DNA of 64,000 nt from Halorientalis regularis (GTDB lineage Archaea; Halobacteriota; Halobacteria; Halobacteriales; Haloarculaceae): contig NZ_JALJCL010000006.1 of the NCBI RefSeq assembly GCF_023698535.1, forward strand, positions 181,032 to 245,031, written 5' to 3'. The position numbers and the translations under genes are program-made. The notes beneath the pieces were generated by a model that was not told where the DNA came from, made no database searches, and saw only the letters and a program-made list of their open reading frames with translations. Of the stretch, positions 58,823-64,000 are shown in pieces (position 1 is the stretch's first letter; every line of letters begins with the position of its first letter).

Positions 58823-59512
58823 TCACGGCCGGTTCGCGGGACGGAACCGGTCTCTCAGAGGCGACGCCGGCCGGAACGAGCGACTCACCCGCTCTGTGAC
58901 GTCTGTGTACGCCTCGGGGCACGGGTCGCCACCCGAGACGGGGGCTTTCGCTTCGAGTTCGGAGGCCCCGTCCGGGCCGGCGACGCCGAACAGCCTGATC
59001 TCACCGGCGTCGTACCGGAGGACCGCCACCGTGCGCTCGCTCCCGTCGTAGCGGACGGTTCCGCCGTCCACGTAGCGATCCACCTCCAGATAGCGCGCGC
59101 GCCGGGCCGCGTCGCCGCCGGAGGGCCTGCGCTGGGCCACCGTCAGCAGGGAGTGGTACCCGTCGGCATCCGGCCCCGGATAGCCCACACTGAGAACCGT
59201 CCCCGACTCGCTCTCGTCCGCGTGATCGACGGTCCCGCCCATCGGGTCGGCGAAGGTGGCCACCGCGACTGGCCCGGTGTTGCGCTCGTCGGTGTCGCCA
59301 AAGACGCTCCCGCAACTCCCGGCGAGGCTCGTGCCGGCGTCGATCCCGTCGGTGCCGCCCGGCAGGTCCTCTCCGGACCCGTCGCTCGTCGGGGTTCCGC
59401 CAGCCGCGCCCCCGTCGGCAGTGTCGGCGCTCGTACACCCGGCCACTGCCCCGACGGCGAGCCCGATCAGCGCGCGACGCCGCGTGAATCGTGGCTCGCT
59501 CGATTCGTCCAT
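58823..59512 (-). CDS. Tat-exported lipoprotein
   Basis: 229 residues. Signal TRRRALIGLAVGAVAGCTS (Tat, lipobox VAGC), a Gly/Ser/Asp linker, then a domain without recognised motif; two Cys lie outside the lipobox (LAGSCGS and DPCPEAY), possibly a disulphide. ATG 59510-59512. Confidence 0.75.
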   Translation of the reverse strand: MDESSEPRFTRRRALIGLAVGAVAGCTSADTADGGAAGGTPTSDGSGEDLPGGTDGIDAGTSLAGSCGSVFGDTDERNTGPVAVATFADPMGGTVDHADESESGTVLSVGYPGPDADGYHSLLTVAQRRPSGGDAARRARYLEVDRYVDGGTVRYDGSERTVAVLRYDAGEIRLFGVAGPDGASELEAKAPVSGGDPCPEAYTDVTERVSRSFRPASPLRDRFRPANRP

Positions 59513-59577
59513 GCCTCCCGGAGAGCGCGAGCCGAGATAAGACTATCTCGCGGAGATGCTGCCGAGTGTCGTCCACG

Positions 59578-59937
59578 TCACTCCGCCGAGGCCTCCTCGC
59601 CGTAGTGGGCGTCGTACCTGTCCAGCGTCGACCGTCGCTTCTCGCGGGCCGTGTCGGTCATCATGTCCGGCGTCCACTGCATCCCGTCGTCCGTATCGAC
59701 GGTGACCGACTCGACGCCCTCGATGGGTGCGACCCGGGATTCGATCTCCTCGATGAAGTAGGGGACCATGTGGCAGGCCGGTGTCGTGAGCCGGAAGTCG
59801 ACGCGAACCTCGCCCTCGGCCACCGCCACGGCCTCGACCAGGCCCATCTCGACCACGTCGAGGTTCGAGCCGGTCGCGGCGGTACAGGGGTCGACGATCT
59901 CACGAAGCGCCTCGCGGACGCGGGCCTCGGTCGTCAC
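59578..59937 (-). CDS. MIP18/PaaD-family (DUF59) metal-sulfur cluster protein
   Basis: 119 residues. DUF59 core: EALREIVDPCTAATGSNLDV, VEMGLVEAVAVAEGEVRVDF and RLTTPACHMVPYFIEEI. MIP18-type proteins help Fe-S cluster delivery; the conserved Cys pair (Cys18 in DPC, Cys in PAC) fits. The GTG start overlaps the amidohydrolase stop, so the pair is co-translated. Confidence 0.86.
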   Translation of the reverse strand: MTTEARVREALREIVDPCTAATGSNLDVVEMGLVEAVAVAEGEVRVDFRLTTPACHMVPYFIEEIESRVAPIEGVESVTVDTDDGMQWTPDMMTDTAREKRRSTLDRYDAHYGEEASAE

Positions 59938-60998
59938 GCCACCACCTCGAACGGCGTCGTCGAGTAGGGCTCTTCGAGGTCACCGATGTACTCGTCGTCG
60001 CCAATCGACGCCTGCAGTTCGTCCACGTCGAACCCGTGGGCCTCCGCGAGGTTCGCGCCGACCATCTTGCGCTTGTCCGCCTCGGTGATGGTGAACTTGC
60101 CGTCGCGGGAGTCCATCTCCGGGAAGTCGAGGTTCCAGAACGATTCCAGCAGGAGTCGCGGGTGGTACTGGGGCGTCCCACAGCCCCACATGATCTTGTC
60201 GGTGGCCGCCTTCCCCCCAGCCCACAGCAGGTTCTCCATGGTCTCGACGAAGGCCTCGGGGCGGGTGGCGGCGTCGGCCGCGGTGATCTCGAGGTTGACG
60301 TAGACGTTGTCGTGTTCGGCGATCCGGTAGCCAGTCTCCTCGGCGAGGATGAACCCGCCGTGGACGATCTCGAAGTTGAGGTCCGGGAAGCTCTCGGCGG
60401 CCTCCGTCACGTCCTCGACGCGGTAGGGGTCGAGCGGGACGTTCCCGAACGGGACGGCCTTGTGGACCGCGATCACGTCCAGCCCGAGGTCTGCGGCCCG
60501 CTCCCAGAGCGGGAACGCCTGCTCTGGGTCGTCCATCTGGAACCCGTGGTGGCCGTCGTCGCTCCAGTAGGAGGGGTAGACCTTCACGCCGTGGGCCCCG
60601 AACCGCTCGACCTGCCGTTCGAGTTCGTCACCGGGGTCGTCCATGCCGATGATGTCGACGCTGGCGAGCGGGGCGCTCCGGTCGGGATGCTCGTCGACGA
60701 ACCGCTCGCCTTTCTCTAGGGCGGTCAGGCCGTCCTCGAAGATGGTGATCGACTGGGGGTGAAAGACGGTGAAGTCCACCTGGCTCTCGCGAAAGAGCAT
60801 GTTCGCGGTGACCTGGGGGTCCCAGTCTGTCAGGAACGACTCCTCGGTCCGCTGGTAGCCCTCCGGCATCGCCTTCTCCTGGCCGGTCATCAGGTCGACC
60901 ACGGGCTGGGCGTACCGCTCGATGGCGTAGTTCGACGGGTGCAGGTTGTACGCGTGTGAGACCGCGTCGGCGACGAACACGTCGTCCAGGGATGTCAT
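59934..60998 (-). CDS. Amidohydrolase-2 family protein
   Basis: 354 residues of the amidohydrolase 2 (TIM-barrel) type: DAVSHAYNLHPSNYAIERY near the N-terminus, VKVYPSYWSDDGHHGFQMDD, LDVIAVHKAVPFG, FEIVHGGFILAEETGY and KIMWGCGTPQYHPRLLLESF, whose His residues could bind a metal. Substrate unknown. Paired with a DUF59 protein, as in actinobacterial propane/alkane monooxygenase clusters where an amidohydrolase and a DUF59 protein accompany the oxygenase. No monooxygenase is in the window. ATG 60996-60998. Confidence 0.85.
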   Translation of the reverse strand: MTSLDDVFVADAVSHAYNLHPSNYAIERYAQPVVDLMTGQEKAMPEGYQRTEESFLTDWDPQVTANMLFRESQVDFTVFHPQSITIFEDGLTALEKGERFVDEHPDRSAPLASVDIIGMDDPGDELERQVERFGAHGVKVYPSYWSDDGHHGFQMDDPEQAFPLWERAADLGLDVIAVHKAVPFGNVPLDPYRVEDVTEAAESFPDLNFEIVHGGFILAEETGYRIAEHDNVYVNLEITAADAATRPEAFVETMENLLWAGGKAATDKIMWGCGTPQYHPRLLLESFWNLDFPEMDSRDGKFTITEADKRKMVGANLAEAHGFDVDELQASIGDDEYIGDLEEPYSTTPFEVVA

Positions 60999-61222
60999 GC
61001 CCAAAGGTAACACGGCTATTCCGGTTAAGCCCTCCCCGTGAAGCCTGAGGGCTACTATAACGGGCGGGTGGGAACTGTCGATCCACCCGAATTTCCCGGT
61101 CGATGTGACGGATCGGACACCACTCGCGGCAGAACCGACTGCGCATGCATATATGTCCATCTCAATGGTTATTGTAGCTCCATTCGTATAGAAAATAGTC
61201 GATTTAGAGAACAGATGCGGAA

Positions 61223-61230
61223 CCCTTAAC
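61223..61230 (+). promoter_or_regulatory. TATA-like box of the third cold-shock gene
   Basis: CCCTTAAC centred about 31 nt before the ATG at 61258. Confidence 0.45.
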
Positions 61231-61257
61231 CGTGTACCCGGCGTTCGTTTGGTTGCA

Positions 61258-61452
61258 ATGGCAAACGGTAAGGTTGATTTCTTCAACGACACAGGCGGTT
61301 ACGGCTTTATTGACACAGAAGACGCGGACGAGGACGTTTTCTTCCACATGGAGGACGTTGGCGGCGAGGACCTCACCGAGGGGACCGAGATCAAGTTCGA
61401 CATCGAGCAGGCCGAGAAGGGCCCGCGCGCGTCGAACGTCGTTCGGACGTAA
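61258..61452 (+). CDS. Cold-shock domain protein, third copy
   Basis: 64 residues with KVDFFNDTGGYGFIDTED and VFFHMEDVGG. It is more diverged than the tandem pair at 29380 (for instance EDLTEGTEIKF and ASNVVRT) but keeps the same DNA-level RNP stretch. Own promoter with a TATA-like box and an apparent terminator hairpin after it, so probably expressed independently of the tandem pair. Confidence 0.95.
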   Translation: MANGKVDFFNDTGGYGFIDTEDADEDVFFHMEDVGGEDLTEGTEIKFDIEQAEKGPRASNVVRT

Positions 61453-61465
61453 CTCGTTTCGTACT

Positions 61466-61492
61466 GTCGCCACACGGCGACACATCGTTTTT
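61466..61492 (+). terminator. Hairpin plus T-run after the third cold-shock gene
   Basis: GTCGC/GCGAC stem (61466-61481, loop CACACG) followed after 6 nt by GTTTTT. Resembles an intrinsic terminator; the gap to the T-run is longer than usual. Confidence 0.45.
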
Positions 61493-61618
61493 CCAATTTC
61501 TTTCGACGCCTCAGTTCGAGCGACGGCCACGGTTCTCGACCAACCAGCCTGCCCCCGACTCCGACTTCGGCCAGCTTCGAACCAAAGTATATACCTGTGA
61601 AAACTATCGTATCGATGT

Positions 61619-62626
61619 ATGCAGACGAGACGGGCACTGCTCGGGGGTATCGCGGGGGCGTCGGCGCTACTGGCGGGATGTCAGGGGGCACCGACGGCGT
61701 CGAGCGGACAGCGGACCGGCGACGCTTCGACGACACGGACCGACGACGCGTCGACGCCGGACGCGGCCGGGGAGACGGCGACAGACGCGACGGAAACCAC
61801 GAGCGAACTACCACTCGAACCTGGCGTCGGCGGCGTGGGGACCGATCTCGCGCGGTGGGTCCCGGCCCAGTCGATCCCGGCGTTCATCTCGCGCATTCCC
61901 GAACCCCGGACGGGTCCGTACTACGTGACGGCCATCGACGTGCCGGCCATTCTGGCGTACAAGGACACGCTCGGGACACCACAGGGGGACCAGAGCATCT
62001 TCGATCCGGCGACCAGCGAGGGACAGGCGGGCGTGGACCTGACCGAGAGCCTGTATATCAAGGCGGGACCACAGGGCGCGCCGTACCTCTTCGTCTTCGA
62101 CGGTGGGGTCGAACCGGCGACCCGCATCGACGCGGTGACGGCGAACCCGAACCTCACCGAGAGCGGTACCGTCGACGGGTACACCGTCGTCGCCGCCGAG
62201 AACGCCGGGGCCTACGCCATCGGCGACGCGACGCAGGTGGCCGCCGCCAACGTCACCAACGGCGCGGCGGTGGTGCGGTCGGCAATCCAGGGCGACACGC
62301 GGACGTACGCCGACGAGAACGACACGTTCGCCGCGTTGCTCGACGCGCTCGGTGGCGGTGAGGCCGTCGGTGGCATCCTCCGGCCGGACGAAGACGTGGC
62401 GGGCCTGCGAGCCTACGGGCGGGCCTACACCTACGGTGGGGAGACGACGACGCTCCGGTACGCGTCGGTGTTCGACCCCGAGACAGCGTCGGTGGGCGCG
62501 GTCGAGTCGTTCACCGAGTCCCAGTTCGACGGGTCGCCACGGGTCCGGCGCGGTGACGGCGTCGTGGTCGCCGAGCAGGCGATCCCGACGGCCGAGGTGG
62601 GCTACCCGACCCACACGGAACTCTAG
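61619..62626 (+). CDS. Tat lipoprotein, paralogue of the one at 9736
   Basis: 335 residues. Signal MQTRRALLGGIAGASALLAG with lipobox LAGC, then a Thr/Asp/Ser linker and a mature domain with DGYTVVAAENAGAYAIGDAT and YADENDTFAALLDALG. These match the lipoprotein at 9736 (GYTLYAGEE..., YAETDEEYSALDEHV) in the same order, so they share ancestry. Function unknown. ATG 61619. Confidence 0.78.
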   Translation: MQTRRALLGGIAGASALLAGCQGAPTASSGQRTGDASTTRTDDASTPDAAGETATDATETTSELPLEPGVGGVGTDLARWVPAQSIPAFISRIPEPRTGPYYVTAIDVPAILAYKDTLGTPQGDQSIFDPATSEGQAGVDLTESLYIKAGPQGAPYLFVFDGGVEPATRIDAVTANPNLTESGTVDGYTVVAAENAGAYAIGDATQVAAANVTNGAAVVRSAIQGDTRTYADENDTFAALLDALGGGEAVGGILRPDEDVAGLRAYGRAYTYGGETTTLRYASVFDPETASVGAVESFTESQFDGSPRVRRGDGVVVAEQAIPTAEVGYPTHTEL

Positions 62627-63831
62627 ACGCCGACGCCGGCGAACGGGCTCGTCCGGTCCTGTTCGGCCCGCGGGAGCGAGACCACGAAGACGGAGCCCCG
62701 GGGCTGGTTGTCTTCGATGTGGATCGACCCGCCGTAGTGGTCGATCATCGTGCGGACGAAAAAGAGGCCGAACCCGCCGCCAGTGGAGCTGTACCCCTGC
62801 TCGAACACCGCCTCTTTCTCCTCGTCGGGGACGCCCGGCCCGTTGTCGCGGACGCGGACCACGACCGACTCGGCACCGGCCCGGACGGCGATGTGGATCC
62901 GTCGGTCGTCGGCGTCGTTGTGCTGGACGGCGTTCGAGAGGAGATTGCCGAAGACCGCGGGCAGCATGTCGTCGGCCTGGACCACCACGTCGTCGGGCAC
63001 GTCGGCGGTCACGGAGAGGGCGTCGTAGGTCGACCGGACGGTCGCGATCTCCTCGCGAAGCACCGCCGAGAGATCGACGGGTTCGGGCGTCACGTCGGCG
63101 TTCGCCGCCAGCGCGTTGACGGTCGCACGCGCCCGCTGTGAGAGGTTGATGACGCTCTCGGTCTGATTGCGGATGGCGTCCAGGGACTCCTGGTGGCGCC
63201 CGTCGAGTTGCTGATCGAGATGCTCGGCGCGCGCCCGAACGACGGTCATGCTGTTGAGCACGTCGTGCCGGAGGATCGAGTGCATGAACTCCAGTTGTTG
63301 CCCGACCTGTCGGGCCTGCTGGGCGTCCCGTCGGGCCTTGACGTAGAGGAGGCCGATCAGGTAGCCGGCGACCGCGCCGGCGTGGGCGCTGGCGAGCAAC
63401 TGGAGCGTCGGCCCGCCGAGGCGCAGGCCGACCGAAGGACGCACGAAGACGGTGAAGTACATCACGAGGTAGACGAAGCCGATGCCGGCCAGCGAAGCGG
63501 CCGCGACCTGCCAGCGCTGCCGGGGCGTGTACGGCGTCCCCTGGAGGTAGATCGCACCGTAAACGATCATGGCCGACAGCCACGCACCCAGCAGGACCGC
63601 CGCGACCTGTGGCCAGCCGAACCCGAACTGCCGGAGTTCCCGGAAGAAGTTGAGCAGGGTGATCAGAAACAGCGCGATGCCGATACCACCGACGACCGCG
63701 GGGCCGCCCCGCGGCGTCGACGTTACGACCCGCTCGACGCGCTCCCGAACGGCGCCGGTCACGCGGCTGACGGCACCCGACTCGGAGTCGGACATCTCCC
63801 CGTTGTCCCCAGACCGATCCGCGACGACCAC
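62623..63831 (-). CDS. Membrane histidine kinase without sensor domain
   Basis: 402 residues. Four to five membrane helices (residues about 45-170), then a kinase core: FMHSILRHDVLNSMTVVRAR (H-box), FGNLLSNAVQHND (N-box), VRDNGPGVPDEEKEA, GGGFGLFFVRTM and IDHYGGSI. No PAS or HAMP is visible, so the sensor is probably the membrane part itself. GTG 63829-63831 was chosen since a TTATAC box lies about 29 nt upstream; ATG 63793-63795 is a possible alternative. The 3' end overlaps the convergent lipoprotein gene by 4 nt. Confidence 0.9.
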   Translation of the reverse strand: MVVADRSGDNGEMSDSESGAVSRVTGAVRERVERVVTSTPRGGPAVVGGIGIALFLITLLNFFRELRQFGFGWPQVAAVLLGAWLSAMIVYGAIYLQGTPYTPRQRWQVAAASLAGIGFVYLVMYFTVFVRPSVGLRLGGPTLQLLASAHAGAVAGYLIGLLYVKARRDAQQARQVGQQLEFMHSILRHDVLNSMTVVRARAEHLDQQLDGRHQESLDAIRNQTESVINLSQRARATVNALAANADVTPEPVDLSAVLREEIATVRSTYDALSVTADVPDDVVVQADDMLPAVFGNLLSNAVQHNDADDRRIHIAVRAGAESVVVRVRDNGPGVPDEEKEAVFEQGYSSTGGGFGLFFVRTMIDHYGGSIHIEDNQPRGSVFVVSLPRAEQDRTSPFAGVGV

Positions 63832-63873
63832 ACGGGAAAGTCAGTGTATCATCACGTATAAGATATACTACTC

Positions 63874-64000
63874 GGCACTGTCTAGTTGAGTGAGTTTGAG
63901 AAGCGAGGAGGCTGTAGCGAGAAGTGCCTATGCAACTCGCAGACCTCCTCAGCGAGACGTTGGAAGAGGACAGTCAAGACGTTTGGGAGAACGAGCGCAC
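63874..64000 (+). mobile_element. Probable left end of an insertion sequence, cut by the window edge
   Basis: GGCACTGTCTAGTTGAG from 63874 looks like a terminal inverted repeat start (GGCACTG is common in haloarchaeal IS ends). A frame starting ATG 63930 (MQLADLLSETLEEDSQDVWE) runs off the edge. The other end and the transposase class cannot be seen. Confidence 0.45.
63930..64000 (+). CDS. Start of a possible transposase, truncated by window edge
   Basis: 23 codons from ATG 63930, running out of the window. The acidic N-terminal sequence alone does not identify a family; the position just inside an IS-like end suggests a transposase. Confidence 0.35.
   Translation, partial: MQLADLLSETLEEDSQDVWENER

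Noticed and set aside
61038..61229. 63-codon plus frame between the amidohydrolase and cold-shock genes
   Set aside because: No homology, biased composition, no promoter spacing; likely random.
1..64000. tRNA, rRNA or CRISPR array
   Set aside because: No cloverleaf, rRNA signature or regularly spaced direct repeats seen; a covariance-model search would be needed to exclude a missed tRNA.

Overview
The window comes from a halophilic archaeon (class Halobacteria), probably a chromosome. Support comes from the very high GC content, the strongly acidic proteins (long D/E stretches), leaderless genes with TATA-like boxes 25-31 nt upstream, and archaeal or haloarchaeal markers: DnaG-type primase, methenyl-H4MPT cyclohydrolase (mch), eIF1A, eIF5A with deoxyhypusine synthase, Tat lipoproteins, GTPBP1, PdxS, an LWR-salt-like protein and a HFX_2341/DUF6293-type regulator. 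A Haloarcula-like relative is possible but not shown by the sequence alone.

Layout. 1-12.5 kb: a truncated sensor kinase, a zinc-finger protein, a J-domain membrane protein, a metallo-beta-lactamase hydrolase, phosphoglycolate phosphatase, GTPBP1, a nucleotidyltransferase with a small overlapping partner (possible toxin-antitoxin pair), HAD hydrolase, mch, thiamine-binding protein, lipoprotein, alpha/beta hydrolase and homoserine kinase. 12.5-22.6 kb: a large membrane protein with three internal repeats, MscS channel, DCC oxidoreductase, pdxS, DUF1405 protein, lipoprotein, CARF/wHTH-like regulator, an IS200/IS605-type remnant with two end hairpins, and a DUF3311/sodium-symporter pair. 22.7-29.3 kb: dnaG, acetyltransferase and DUF92 protein, a catalytically degenerate cis-prenyltransferase, a 66-bp direct repeat, a PQQ-like lipoprotein and a canonical cis-prenyltransferase. 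29.3-36.5 kb: tandem cold-shock genes, the siroheme/heme operon (ahbAB-type fusion, siroheme synthase, hemA), MFS transporter, pterin dehydratase, LWR-salt-like protein, ribbon-helix-helix protein and DUF547 protein.

36.6-51.9 kb: radical SAM protein (Tes/MJ0619-like) with a methyltransferase, a second methyltransferase, an acetoacetate-decarboxylase-family protein, HAD hydrolase, two moeA-type molybdopterin genes, Hsp20, UbiB-type kinase, MaoC hydratase, eIF5A with agmatinase, an acidic zinc-ribbon protein, GDPD, Nif3-like and CBS proteins. 52-64 kb: a broken ychF fragment, deoxyhypusine synthase, an OB-fold plus PolB-exonuclease-like protein, ferredoxin-reductase-like protein, membrane protein, methyltransferase, eIF1A, lipoprotein, MIP18-family/amidohydrolase pair, a third cold-shock gene, lipoprotein, histidine kinase and the likely start of an insertion sequence at the right edge.

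The most unusual theme is a set of short hairpin-bearing insertions or duplications of about 50-90 bp lying in or beside genes: in-frame in a HAD hydrolase (51 bp), as 17-codon tandem units in agmatinase (51 bp each), at the start codon of a moeA gene (92 bp), in the ychF remnant (about 55 bp), and as a 66-bp direct repeat after the degenerate cis-prenyltransferase. Several share a GCGC-A/T-GCGA-like loop. They look like a REP-like mobile palindrome family able to expand, re-start or break genes. No rRNA, tRNA or CRISPR array was recognised.
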